DNA of 64,000 bases from Pelagimonas sp050633425 (GCF_050633425.1 NZ_JBOEGM010000016.1:186001-250000); one strand, 5' to 3'; counted from the first letter of the stretch, positions 18,526-27,083 are shown. The notes: a model not told the origin generated them from the sequence alone. Program-made: numbers and translations.

Positions 18526-19236
18526 ATGGCCAAGTCACCTAAGAATGCATCCGGGCGCGGCCAGCGCGACCTTAAGGTCAAGGTAAAGACCGCCCGCGGG
18601 CGCAAGCTGTCTTCGACGCTTTGGTTGCAACGCCAGTTGAATGATCCTTATGTCAAACGGGCTCAATCGGATGGATACCGGGGGCGGGCGGCCTATAAGA
18701 TATTGGAGCTAGACGATAAATACCGTTTCTTGGTTCCAGGCGCACGTGTTGTCGACCTTGGCTGTGCGCCAGGTGGATGGTGTCAGGTTGCAGCACGTCG
18801 CGTGAATGCACTGGGCGAGAAGCAAGGCAAGGCAGTTGGCAGCATCCTGGGGATTGACCTACAAGAGGTTGATCCGGTCGCAGGATGTGAAATCCATGTG
18901 CTCGATTTTATGGAAGATGATGCTGACGAAAAGGTCAAAGGGTGGCTCGGGGGCAAGGCCGATGTCGTCATGTCTGACATGGCGGCCTCGGCGTCTGGCC
19001 ACAAACAAACCGATCACTTGCGGATTATGGCCTTGTGCGAAGCTGCGGCCTACCTTGCCTTTGATGTGCTTGAAGAAGGCGGAACCTTTGTGGCCAAAGT
19101 TCTGGCAGGTGGGGCCGAAGGATCTCTTCAGCAGGTTTTAAAGCAACGGTTCACCAAGGTCGCCCATGTCAAACCCCCCGCCAGCCGCTCGGATTCGTCG
19201 GAAAAATTCGTCGTCGCGACAGGGTTTCGTGGCTGA
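18526..19236 (+). CDS. rlmE: 23S rRNA 2'-O-ribose U2552 methyltransferase
   Basis: RlmE (FtsJ/RrmJ) methylates the 2'-OH of U2552 in the ribosomal A loop using S-adenosylmethionine. The 236-residue protein has the SAM motif VVDLGCAPGGWCQVAA, the K-D-K-E type residues (Lys in AAYKILELDDKY, Asp in VVMSDMAASASGHK, Lys in GTFVAKVLAGG, Glu near the end in SSEKFVVA). A basic N-terminal tail of about 25 residues is typical of alphaproteobacterial members. The ATG at 18526 has AAGAGG upstream. It follows the Ppx/GppA gene at 58 bases. Confidence 0.95.
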   Translation: MAKSPKNASGRGQRDLKVKVKTARGRKLSSTLWLQRQLNDPYVKRAQSDGYRGRAAYKILELDDKYRFLVPGARVVDLGCAPGGWCQVAARRVNALGEKQGKAVGSILGIDLQEVDPVAGCEIHVLDFMEDDADEKVKGWLGGKADVVMSDMAASASGHKQTDHLRIMALCEAAAYLAFDVLEEGGTFVAKVLAGGAEGSLQQVLKQRFTKVAHVKPPASRSDSSEKFVVATGFRG

Positions 19237-19587
19237 CCGACCAACAGCCGGTCGATTGTCTAAAGAATGACGTGCAAGGTCCAGTAAATGCTTGGATTTT
19301 TGCGCACAAAGCACTTCCGGTTCGGCCGCAGGGGCCTGCGGCAATCCTTGTTCAAACAGATCAAACAGACGTGAGAAACGGCTGTCGGTTTTTGACGCCG
19401 ACAGCAGCGATTTATCGTGAAGCATTGGCAGAGGCTCCGATGGGCGTGATGTAGCAGATTTGCTTCACCTTGATGGCCAAATAAGGCAGGTTTTGGACAA
19501 GAGGACGCCTTGCGCATGACGGGAGTCGTGTAGAGCATGGATCAGCGGATGTTTTCACAGATACTCTTGTCAAAACCGTAGGGGAAT
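19237..19587. other. 351-base gap with two perfect inverted repeats, no convincing gene
   Basis: GCCGCAGG/CCTGCGGC with a two-base spacer lies at 19325-19342, and GCTGTCGG/CCGACAGC with a nine-base loop at 19381-19405. A minus-strand frame from 19425 runs into the 3' end of rlmE; its first 35 codons look somewhat protein-like but the rest does not, and no clear family is visible. The second hairpin could terminate rlmE transcription though it lacks a T-run. Confidence 0.5.
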
Positions 19588-20073
19588 ATGATGAAAGGCT
19601 TGTGTTTGTCGCGTGTTATCAGGTTCTTAGCTGTGGTGCCCGTATTGGCGACTATAGCTTGCACTCCGGTAACCACGTTGTCAGAAATTCAAATTCCGGT
19701 CCGCAATCCAACGGCTCAAGTGGCGTCTCAGGCCGATGTCACGATTGATCGACTGGTCGGGACTTGGAAAATTGTTCAAGGCGCTGGAATCGCACCGCAC
19801 AGCCAAGTGATCGTTGGCCCTGAGCTGGCCGAAATCGGCGGCGAAACTCTGCCATTCATCGCCATTGGCCCCGGTCGTTTCTTGCTGGGTGGGGATGAAA
19901 TTTGGGTTCACTGGTTGGACATAAACAACCGCACCGCTGCGATGGGTGAGCCCGGCGGCAAGCGTGTCTGGATCATGGACAAGAGCGGGACACCAGGAGA
20001 ACGCCTGAATGCAGCTCGGAGAATCCTCGATTGGTATGGCTACGATCTTAGCCGGATGACTGGAAAACCATAA
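19588..20073 (+). CDS. lipocalin-like lipoprotein
   Basis: A 161-residue exported lipoprotein. The signal peptide ends in VLATIAC, a lipobox with the lipid-modified Cys at about residue 25. The mature part carries LVGTWKIVQ, which resembles the first strand signature of lipocalin-fold proteins, and beta-rich stretches ending in KSGTPGERLNAARRILDWYGYDL, a pattern I associate with lipocalin-family proteins of Roseobacters. GGGG lies upstream of two consecutive ATGs. Ligand unknown; the lipocalin assignment is an inference from a short motif. Confidence 0.72.
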   Translation: MMKGLCLSRVIRFLAVVPVLATIACTPVTTLSEIQIPVRNPTAQVASQADVTIDRLVGTWKIVQGAGIAPHSQVIVGPELAEIGGETLPFIAIGPGRFLLGGDEIWVHWLDINNRTAAMGEPGGKRVWIMDKSGTPGERLNAARRILDWYGYDLSRMTGKP

Positions 20074-20103
20074 ACAAGCGAACAAGTTACAGGGAGAGGC
20101 GAC

Positions 20104-21525
20104 ATGGGGAAAGTTGCAGCGATTATTGGCGGCGGTGTCATTGGCGGTGGCTGGGCTGCGCGGTTTGCCTTGATGGGGTGGAAGGTCCAAGTCTTCGATC
20201 CTGATCCAGAGGCGGAACGCAAAATGAGCGAAGTCATGGCCAACGCCGAACGGGCCTTGCCGATGCTCTACGAAGCCCCCTTACCCAATCGCGGTGACAT
20301 CCAGTTTTGCACCACAATCCAAGCCGCGGTGTCCGGCGCGTCCTATATTCAGGAAAGTGTTCCAGAACGGTTGGACCTCAAAAAGAAGGTCTATGCAGAC
20401 CTCCAAAACCATTGTGCCCATGATGCTGTTTTGGCGTCGTCGACGAGCGGGTTCAAACCGTCGGAATTGCAGGACGGGGCCGCGCGCCCTGAACAAATCG
20501 TTGTCGCTCATCCCTTTAACCCGGTTTATCTTTTACCGTTGGCTGAGCTGGTTCCCGGAGCGGAAACATCACCGCAGGTTATTGAAAAAGCGTCGAAAAT
20601 CTTGAAAGAGATCGGGATGTTTCCCTTGCATGTCAGGGCCGAAATCGACGCCCATATCGCGGATCGTTTCCTTGAAGCGGTATGGCGAGAGGCGCTTTGG
20701 CTGGTCAAAGATGGCATCGCGACGACCGAAGAAATTGACGATGCCATTCGGTACGGCTTTGGGCTTCGCTGGGCGCAAATGGGTTTGTTTGAAACCTACC
20801 GCGTTGCGGGCGGAGAAGCGGGAATGAAACATTTCATGGCCCAGTTTGGTCCTGCTTTGAAATGGCCTTGGACCAAATTGATGGATGTGCCTGAGTTCAA
20901 TGACGACCTGGTTGATTTGATCGCAGGCCAATCGGAGTCGCAATCGGGGCATATGTCGATCCGAGAGTTAGAGCGGCTGCGTGATGACAATCTTGTCGCC
21001 ATGATGCGTGCACTCAAGGGGCAGAACGCGGCGGCTGGTAAGTTGATCTTGGATCACGATGCCACGTTGCGTGCGCCTTTGGGGGAGGAGGTTCCCCTCG
21101 TGACGGTTCGCCGCCTTGTGCCTGTCGATTGGACCGATGTGAATGGCCACATGAACGAGGGGCGGTATGGGCAGATTTTCAGTGATGCCTCCGAAGAGCT
21201 GATGTGTCATGTGGGGGCTGACCGCGATTATATCGCCGCTGGAAATAGCTATTTCACTGCCGAAACCAACATTAAGTACATCATGGAAACCCATGCCGCA
21301 GAAGATGTTTTTGTCGAAACGCGTGTGGCCCAGGGTGAAGGCAAAAAGCTTCGGCTGCTACATGAAATGAAGCGCACCCGAGATCGAGAGCTTTTGGCGA
21401 CTTGCGATCAGTTTCTGTTGCATGTCTCGTTGGAAACGCGTCGGTCTTGTCCGCCCTTGCCGGATGTTTTGAAGGCCGTGGAAGCTTTGGCCGTAAAACA
21501 CGCGGTTTCAGAACAGGGAGCCTAG
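20104..21525 (+). CDS. L-carnitine 3-dehydrogenase fused to betainyl-CoA thioesterase
   Basis: A 473-residue two-domain enzyme. Residues 1-320 are a 3-hydroxyacyl-CoA dehydrogenase-type fold with the NAD loop AIIGGGVIGGGWAARF, ASSTSGFKPSEL and VVAHPFNPVYLLPLAELV, matching carnitine 3-dehydrogenase. Residues 335-465 are a hotdog thioesterase (VDWTDVNGHMNEGRYGQIF). Fused proteins of this kind are known in Rhizobiales, where the second domain cleaves betainyl-CoA to glycine betaine. The dehydrocarnitine-cleavage enzyme that works between the two steps is not in this window. GGGAGAGG precedes the ATG. Confidence 0.92.
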   Translation: MGKVAAIIGGGVIGGGWAARFALMGWKVQVFDPDPEAERKMSEVMANAERALPMLYEAPLPNRGDIQFCTTIQAAVSGASYIQESVPERLDLKKKVYADLQNHCAHDAVLASSTSGFKPSELQDGAARPEQIVVAHPFNPVYLLPLAELVPGAETSPQVIEKASKILKEIGMFPLHVRAEIDAHIADRFLEAVWREALWLVKDGIATTEEIDDAIRYGFGLRWAQMGLFETYRVAGGEAGMKHFMAQFGPALKWPWTKLMDVPEFNDDLVDLIAGQSESQSGHMSIRELERLRDDNLVAMMRALKGQNAAAGKLILDHDATLRAPLGEEVPLVTVRRLVPVDWTDVNGHMNEGRYGQIFSDASEELMCHVGADRDYIAAGNSYFTAETNIKYIMETHAAEDVFVETRVAQGEGKKLRLLHEMKRTRDRELLATCDQFLLHVSLETRRSCPPLPDVLKAVEALAVKHAVSEQGA

Positions 21526-22271
21526 TTGTAGTCAAAGCCTAAAATGGCTTCTTGCTTTTGGTCAATTTGGCTACGCAAAAAGGTCAGATCATGGTCAGGC
21601 ATAACCTTGGGGGTTTCCGGTCTAGCCTCAATTGAGGCTAGAAAACGGGAGCCTAACCGTTTGATAACTGGTCGATATTCCATCTCCCATTGCGGTATTT
21701 CAAGCTGGGTTTGCAGGTCGAGAACAAAGTTTTCCGGGGCTGCCTGCACTGCTTCGAGACGGCAAAACACCAGAGTGCAACCGCGCTCAAAAAACGACAA
21801 CAGCCCCTGAAGCTTGGCTTGGCGAAGGGCAAATAGGTTTTCAAAGGGCAGGCCGGTCAAAGGATGGCGATCAAACTGAAGCGGCTGGCCTTCGCCGCCC
21901 AGCTCTTTGACCTGAGGGAAATAGCGTTTGCGGTCGGCAATGGTGTGCCACTTTGAGCGAATAAAATGTGAAAAAGGCAGGGCCTGCATCGGCGGCGGAC
22001 AATGCCAAGGCTTTGAATGCATTGACAAAGCCCAGGCACGGGCATCACGAACCACACAGACAATCGCAACATTGGCCGGGATCGCTGTCATATGAGGAAA
22101 CCCATGTTTCCAACCCAAATCTTCGATTGGTTTGAGGTGGGAGTTGCGTCCAATCAAACGTTTCACAAAATTAGTTCCTGACGACCTTTCGCCAAAAACC
22201 TGAATGTTACTCGGCACTTGTGATCCAGCTTTGATCTGCCAACCGGTTGTTCGAAACTGCTCAGAAATCAT
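21522..22271 (-). CDS. sulfotransferase-like P-loop protein
   Basis: About 249 residues. IQVFGERSSGTNFVKRLI near residue 23 is a 5'-phosphosulfate-type P-loop, and AIVCVVRDARAWALSMHS is the expected 3'-phosphate strand-helix, so a PAPS-dependent sulfotransferase fold is likely. No signal peptide. The start is uncertain: ATG at 22271 or GTG at 22304, neither with a good ribosome site. Its stop codon overlaps that of the carnitine gene by four bases (CTAG). It is divergent from a glycosyltransferase gene, and the two may act on the same surface glycan. Confidence 0.7.
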   Translation of the reverse strand: MISEQFRTTGWQIKAGSQVPSNIQVFGERSSGTNFVKRLIGRNSHLKPIEDLGWKHGFPHMTAIPANVAIVCVVRDARAWALSMHSKPWHCPPPMQALPFSHFIRSKWHTIADRKRYFPQVKELGGEGQPLQFDRHPLTGLPFENLFALRQAKLQGLLSFFERGCTLVFCRLEAVQAAPENFVLDLQTQLEIPQWEMEYRPVIKRLGSRFLASIEARPETPKVMPDHDLTFLRSQIDQKQEAILGFDYN

Positions 22272-22393
22272 TGGGTGGATCCCGATTGATGTTTTGAGAG
22301 CCACGTTAGTTGGTCTTGGCGATAATTGCGATTCTCACTGTGCAGGAGTTCGGCTATTGTTGCGTGAAAACAAAAGACAAAGAGACCCAGCAT

Positions 22394-23269
22394 ATGCAAT
22401 CAGTGGCAGCAGCCTTGACCATGGTGCGCGACGACGCGTTTTTCCTCAAAGCTTGGCTGCGCCATTACGGAGACACGTTGGGCCGCGAAAATTGTTACAT
22501 CGTCAATCACGGACGCGGCGATGCTGTTCGCCAGCTTGCCGAGGGATGCAATATCATCGGAATCCCCGGCGATCCGCACCCAAATTTTGATATGAAACGC
22601 TGGCGGATGCTGAACAATTTTGTTCAGGGGCTGCGCAGTTATTACACACATGTTGTTGTCGGCGATGTCGACGAATTGGTGGTCGTTGATCCCCAAGATG
22701 GTCGCAACTTATTGGAATTCCTAAAAGATCAACCAAAGCAACAGGTGCTAACGCCGCTCGGGCTCGAGGTTATTCACCGGATTGATATCGAACCCGAGCC
22801 GATTGCAGACACAATTTTGGGGCCACGTCGTCATGTTCGTTTGGCTCCGCATTACTCGAAACCCTGCATTGTCAGTCGCGGGTCCAAACTGTCACGCGGC
22901 GGTCATTTTGCCCAATATGACCGCCTGATCACCCCGGACGATCTCTATGTGTTCCACCTAAAATTTTGCGATTTTGCCGAATATGTTTCCGTGATGGATT
23001 CGCGAAATCAGGTGACCCGCGATGTTGGCGTCGGGGTGAAGGACGCGGCCATTGGTGGCCATTGGTTCGAAGAGGCTCGGGGGGAGGATCGTGCTGTTTT
23101 CGACAGTTTCGCTCAACTGAAACTTCAGGATCGTTTTGATGTCAGCTGGGTACGCAAGCGGATGCATCGCAGTTGGGCCCCGCGGGGCGAGACCGGATTT
23201 TTTCAGTTTAAACGCCCAAGTTATGACGCCCAGTTTGTCGTGCCAGAGCGGTTTATCGGTGTGATCTAA
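22394..23269 (+). CDS. glycosyltransferase family 2-like protein
   Basis: A 291-residue cytoplasmic protein of the Glyco_tranf_2_4 type. It begins MQSVAAALTMVRDDAFFLKAW, typical of this group (a nucleotide-sugar binding first strand then RDEaxxlxxW), and contains the metal-binding DxD-like stretch VVVGDVDELVVVDP near residue 95. The ATG at 22394 has AAAGAGA upstream; an earlier TTG at 22310 is less likely. It is divergent from a sulfotransferase-like gene. Such isolated pairs usually decorate capsule or lipopolysaccharide, but acceptor and sugar are unknown. Confidence 0.78.
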   Translation: MQSVAAALTMVRDDAFFLKAWLRHYGDTLGRENCYIVNHGRGDAVRQLAEGCNIIGIPGDPHPNFDMKRWRMLNNFVQGLRSYYTHVVVGDVDELVVVDPQDGRNLLEFLKDQPKQQVLTPLGLEVIHRIDIEPEPIADTILGPRRHVRLAPHYSKPCIVSRGSKLSRGGHFAQYDRLITPDDLYVFHLKFCDFAEYVSVMDSRNQVTRDVGVGVKDAAIGGHWFEEARGEDRAVFDSFAQLKLQDRFDVSWVRKRMHRSWAPRGETGFFQFKRPSYDAQFVVPERFIGVI

Positions 23270-23284
23270 GCGACTGAATTGCCG

Positions 23285-23818
23285 TTAGTTTCCTTGCGAA
23301 GAAACAAGCGTGATCTGAGATAGGTCGACCTCGGGCATGTCGATTTCCATCGATGCGCTGGCGCTTTGGATAAAGGCGATCGAATTTTGGTCGAGCATCT
23401 TCAAGCCTGCTTTCCAGACCTCGGGTGGGGTATATACCATGAGCAAGGCCGCGCATGTTCCCGCCAATAGCCCGCCTGAATTTTGCCGCCGTGATCCGCT
23501 TTGGAACAAAAAGCGGAAAAGATGGGCCCCAAGCATGATGAAGGACGAGGCGATAAAGATCGTCAGCCCGCCCATGATCCAGCTGTGGTAATCGGATGCA
23601 ACCGCGCCTTTGTTCAAAGACGCCTCAAGAACGGAACGGTTCGTCGCCAAAGAAATGATGAGATAGGCCCAGCCAAACCCAAGCAGCGTTGCCCCGATAG
23701 GGCGCGATTTGCGCGCATCGACATTGACGCAATTCCCAGTGCGGTAAAAATGAGAATCCACCCGGCGAATTCGTTGGCGGAAATCCCGATGGGAGAGTTT
23801 ACTGGTTGTGCGTAACAT
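23285..23818 (-). CDS. membrane protein gene, apparently frameshifted near the 5' end
   Basis: The open frame from ATG 23818 encodes 177 residues with membrane segments in ATLLGFGWAYLIISLA, GGLTIFIASSFIMLGAHL and LLAGTCAALLMVY. The first 40 residues of this frame are arginine-rich and unlike a protein start. The neighbouring frame over the same bases (about 23815-23700) instead reads like a normal N-terminus with a helix (NEFAGWILIFTALGIASMSM) that joins the downstream frame at PIGATLLGF. A one-base insertion just after the ATG and a one-base loss near 23700 would reconcile both. Function unknown; it may be a pseudogene. Confidence 0.55.
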   Translation of the reverse strand: MLRTTSKLSHRDFRQRIRRVDSHFYRTGNCVNVDARKSRPIGATLLGFGWAYLIISLATNRSVLEASLNKGAVASDYHSWIMGGLTIFIASSFIMLGAHLFRFLFQSGSRRQNSGGLLAGTCAALLMVYTPPEVWKAGLKMLDQNSIAFIQSASASMEIDMPEVDLSQITLVSSQGN

Positions 23819-23902
23819 GGCTCTTTTTGTAATTCAGAAATTGGGCAAAGCTGCGAAAGATTGCGGCGAAAGGGCCATATTTGGCCGAGGAAATACTTTG
23901 AA

Positions 23903-24067
23903 TTGGATAAGACACAGGAAAACTTGTCGTTTTTCGGGAACATCCACTGCTTTGGGTCCGCAATGGGAGAGTATTTTAATCCCCGATTTACCAAGGCCAT
24001 TCTTGCACCAAGCGCAGAGCGAATCGAACAGGCTTGGGTAAATCGGGGGATCGGTCGTTCGGTTTAG
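23903..24067 (+). CDS. possible 54-residue small protein
   Basis: A short frame starting at TTG 23903 with GAGGAAA about 12 bases upstream. The product contains ENLSFFGNIHCFGSAMGEY and ends AWVNRGIGRSV, with amphipathic helix character, which is more protein-like than the overlapping frames. Its TAG stop overlaps the stop of the converging dipeptidase gene. I do not recognise a family, and the start is a guess. It could be the tail of a decayed gene. Confidence 0.3.
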   Translation: MDKTQENLSFFGNIHCFGSAMGEYFNPRFTKAILAPSAERIEQAWVNRGIGRSV

Positions 24068-25446
24068 GTGATCGCGTCTAATATCCGCGCCCAGGATCGG
24101 ATTCCTTTGTGAAAGCTCTCCACATCATATTTTTCATTGGGCGAATGCAACTGATCGTCGTCCTTGCCCCAGCCAACCAGCATCGAATCCATCCCCAAAA
24201 TGGTTTCAAAGAACCCGGCGACAGGGATTGACCCGCCACAGCCAGCAAACGCGGCCTCAAATCCCCATTCCGCGCCCAATGCCGCGCGTGACGCTTCAAA
24301 GGCGGGGTGTACCGTCGACATTTGTCCGGCGGCTGATGCGCCATGGCCATGGAAGGTGACCGAAACATCATCCGGCAATTGCGCCTCGACCCAGGCCCGA
24401 AACTCTTTGCGGATTGCATGGGGGTCTTGGGTGCCGACAAGGCGGAAACTGACTTTTGCATGGGCTTGGGCGGGCAAAACGGTTTTGAATCCATCGCCCG
24501 TATAGCCGCCCCAAATGCCGTTCACATCAGCGGTTGGGCGCGACCAGATCATTTCGATCGGGCTGCGATCTTGTTCCCCTGCGGGATCAGACAGGCCAAC
24601 ATCGCCGAGAAATTCAGAGTGGTTGAACTCAAGCGCCTTCCATTGTTCCGAAATCTCAGGCGACAGCTCTGGCACGCCGTCATAGAAATTGGGCACCTGA
24701 ATCCGCCCCTGATCGTCGTGAAGGTTGGCCAAGACGCCCGACAACACCCGAATCGGATTCATGGCCAAGCCACCAAACATCCCGGAATGCAGGTCTTTGT
24801 TCGCCGCCGTTATGGTCATTTCCTCGCCCAATAGCCCGCGCAACTGGGTGATGATCGCCGGAACCCGACTTTCAAACAGGCCGGTGTCGCAAATAAACGC
24901 CAGGTCAGCTTTGAGATCGTTTTTATTCTGCTCAAGAAATGGAACAAGTGAGGGCGAGCCGCTTTCTTCTTCACCTTCAAAGAAAAACGTGATTCGACAG
25001 GGCATCTTTCCAAATTCGGCTTTCCAAGCCCGACAGGCTTCGACGAAAGTCATAAGTTGGCCCTTGTCGTCGGAAGAACCGCGCCCGCGAATGACTTTTC
25101 CTTTGGCGGTATCTTCGATTTGGGGATCAAAGGGATCGTTGTCCCAAAGCTCCAACGGGTCGACCGGCTGGACATCATAATGGCCATAGAAAAGCACATG
25201 TGGCCCCGTGCCATCTTCGGGGCCTTCGACATGGCCAACAACCATTGGATGACCCGGTGTTTCACGGGTTTCGGCTTGAACTCCCAGCGATTTCAGATCG
25301 GCCACCAACCAGTCCGCAGCCTTGCTACATTGGGCTTTGAAGGCCGGATCCGTCGAAATCGACTGAATACGCAGCAGCTCCATCAGACGGTCGATTGCAT
25401 TTGGCAGATCATCGTCGATCCGCGCCAAAACAGCGTCGAGAGACAT
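24064..25446 (-). CDS. M20 family dipeptidase
   Basis: A 460-residue cytoplasmic metallopeptidase of family M20 (M20A/F group, dipeptidase-like). Di-metal site elements are visible: FYGHYDVQPVDP, GRGSSDDKGQLM (bridging Asp), FFFEGEEESGSPS (catalytic Glu pair), ICDTGLF, and HSPNEKYDVESFHKG (final His ligand). The central lid domain includes the His in ANKDLHSGMFGG. The protein probably hydrolyses dipeptides or acylated amino acids; exact substrate unknown. AGGAG lies upstream of the ATG. It is divergent from hemA with about 290 bases between. Confidence 0.92.
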   Translation of the reverse strand: MSLDAVLARIDDDLPNAIDRLMELLRIQSISTDPAFKAQCSKAADWLVADLKSLGVQAETRETPGHPMVVGHVEGPEDGTGPHVLFYGHYDVQPVDPLELWDNDPFDPQIEDTAKGKVIRGRGSSDDKGQLMTFVEACRAWKAEFGKMPCRITFFFEGEEESGSPSLVPFLEQNKNDLKADLAFICDTGLFESRVPAIITQLRGLLGEEMTITAANKDLHSGMFGGLAMNPIRVLSGVLANLHDDQGRIQVPNFYDGVPELSPEISEQWKALEFNHSEFLGDVGLSDPAGEQDRSPIEMIWSRPTADVNGIWGGYTGDGFKTVLPAQAHAKVSFRLVGTQDPHAIRKEFRAWVEAQLPDDVSVTFHGHGASAAGQMSTVHPAFEASRAALGAEWGFEAAFAGCGGSIPVAGFFETILGMDSMLVGWGKDDDQLHSPNEKYDVESFHKGIRSWARILDAIT

Positions 25447-25586
25447 GGCGGTTTACTCCTATGAAAACGTTTGACGCGACCCTATCAGAGGGCGGCATGC
25501 TGTCCAGCAGAAGGGCCGCCGACATCGGTCAAGTTTCCTATAGGAGACAAAGGGTGGGGTATGCCGGACTAGGGTCTGTGATAAGC

Positions 25587-25600
25587 TTGACGTAAATCAA
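25587..25600. promoter_or_regulatory. FnrL/FNR-type box upstream of hemA
   Basis: TTGACGTAAATCAA matches the FNR pattern TTGAT-N4-ATCAA with one change. It lies 137 bases upstream of the hemA start codon. In Rhodobacter hemA is under FnrL control, so oxygen-dependent regulation of heme synthesis is the likely meaning. Confidence 0.7.
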
Positions 25601-25736
25601 GGATGCGACCACAGGTCCCCGCGTAGACCATAGACATAAAGATGCGCGGACGATATTCATTCATGAAATTGAATGCTGAACCAAGCTGTTTCGGGTCGTT
25701 GCCGTGCTAAGGCCCATGACAAGAAGGAGGTCACCG

Positions 25737-26960
25737 GTGAACTACACCGCGAAACTCGACGAAGCCCTTAACCGTCTTCACGAAGAAGGCCGGTACCGTA
25801 CCTTCATTGATATTGAGCGTAAGAAAGGCAACTTTCCGCACGCGACCTGGACCAAGCCAGATGGCAGCGAACAACCGATCACTGTTTGGTGTGGCAATGA
25901 CTATTTGGGCATGGGGCAACATCCGGTTGTTCTGAATGCGATGCACGAAGCTCTGGATGCCACCGGTGCAGGCTCGGGTGGGACACGCAACATTTCAGGC
26001 ACCACAGTTTATCACAAAGCGCTCGAAGCAGAGGTCGCCGATCTTCACGGCAAAGAGGCGGCTTTGTTATTCAACAGCGCCTATGTCGCCAATGACGCGA
26101 CATTGTCCACGCTTCCGAAACTCTTTCCCGGTTTGATCATTTATTCGGATGAGTTGAACCACGCCTCGATGATCGAGGGGATTCGCCGCAATGGTGGGGC
26201 CAAACGGGTGTTCCGTCACAATGATGTTGAACATCTGCGTGAACTGATGATGGCGGATGATCCCAAAGCTCCCAAACTGATCGCCTTTGAATCGGTTTAC
26301 TCAATGGATGGTGACTTTGGTCCTATCGAAGCTCTGTGTGATTTGGCCGACGAATTCGGCGCGCTGACCTATATCGACGAAGTACATGCTGTTGGCATGT
26401 ATGGTCCGCGTGGGGCAGGTGTCGCCGAGCGTGATCGCTTGATGCACCGTCTTGATATTATCAACGCGACCTTGGCCAAGGCCTATGGCGTTGTGGGTGG
26501 ATACATCGCGGCAAGCGCAAAATTGTGTGACGCCGTAAGGTCTTATGCGCCGGGCTTCATCTTCTCAAGCTCCATGCCACCGGCGGTTGCTGCTGGGGCG
26601 GCGGCCTCTGTGCGCCACCTCAAACATGACCGCGCTTTGCGTGAAAAGCATCAGACCCAAGCCAAGATTCTCAAGACACGTCTCAAAGGTCTGGGCATGC
26701 CGATCATTGATCACGGCTCGCATATTGTGCCTGTGATTGTTGGCAATCCGGTCCACACCAAGAAGCTGTCGGACATGCTTTTGGACGGATACGGCATCTA
26801 TGTTCAGCCGATCAATTTCCCGACTGTTCCACGCGGTACCGAACGTTTGCGCTTTACCCCATCACCGGTGCATGGCCCCGATGAAATGGATAAACTCGTA
26901 CACGCTATGGACGAGCTTTGGAGCCATTGTGCGCTGAATCGCGCCGAATTAGCCGGGTAA
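25737..26960 (+). CDS. hemA: 5-aminolevulinate synthase
   Basis: Condenses glycine and succinyl-CoA to 5-aminolevulinate, the first step of tetrapyrrole synthesis by the Shemin route. From GTG 25737 the product is 407 residues, the same as Rhodobacter HemA, and AAGGAGG sits 8 bases upstream, so I prefer this to the ATG at 25719. The PLP lysine is Lys248 in TLAKAYGVVGGY. Other family residues: VWCGNDYLGMGQHP, TGAGSGGTRNISGT and YIDEVHAVGMYGPRG. An FNR-like box lies upstream. A second isoform may exist elsewhere in the genome. Confidence 0.96.
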   Translation: MNYTAKLDEALNRLHEEGRYRTFIDIERKKGNFPHATWTKPDGSEQPITVWCGNDYLGMGQHPVVLNAMHEALDATGAGSGGTRNISGTTVYHKALEAEVADLHGKEAALLFNSAYVANDATLSTLPKLFPGLIIYSDELNHASMIEGIRRNGGAKRVFRHNDVEHLRELMMADDPKAPKLIAFESVYSMDGDFGPIEALCDLADEFGALTYIDEVHAVGMYGPRGAGVAERDRLMHRLDIINATLAKAYGVVGGYIAASAKLCDAVRSYAPGFIFSSSMPPAVAAGAAASVRHLKHDRALREKHQTQAKILKTRLKGLGMPIIDHGSHIVPVIVGNPVHTKKLSDMLLDGYGIYVQPINFPTVPRGTERLRFTPSPVHGPDEMDKLVHAMDELWSHCALNRAELAG

Positions 26961-26984
26961 CCTGTGGAAATCCTGTCATAACAG

Positions 26985-27048
26985 TTGCGATATGGTAATG
27001 TGATCGCAATAAGTGGGCGACTCGAATCGAGCTGCCCACATCGGGCAG
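26985..27048 (+). promoter_or_regulatory. cluster of inverted repeats in the hemA/rodZ-like spacer
   Basis: TTGCGAT/ATCGCAA (26985-27009), then GTGGGC/GCCCAC with an inner CTCG/CGAG stem (27013-27039), then CTGCCC/GGGCAG (27032-27048), which shares bases with the second stem so the two cannot form together. They may end hemA transcription or act in the leader of the RodZ-like gene. No T-run follows any of them. Confidence 0.45.
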
Positions 27049-27083
27049 GCATGAAACGGAACTAGGGTAATGGGGCAGTCTGG

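Noticed and set aside
27011..27048. Possible tRNA-like fold around GACTCGAATCGAG
   Set aside because: Only nested hairpins are present; there is no acceptor stem, anticodon arm or T-loop consensus.
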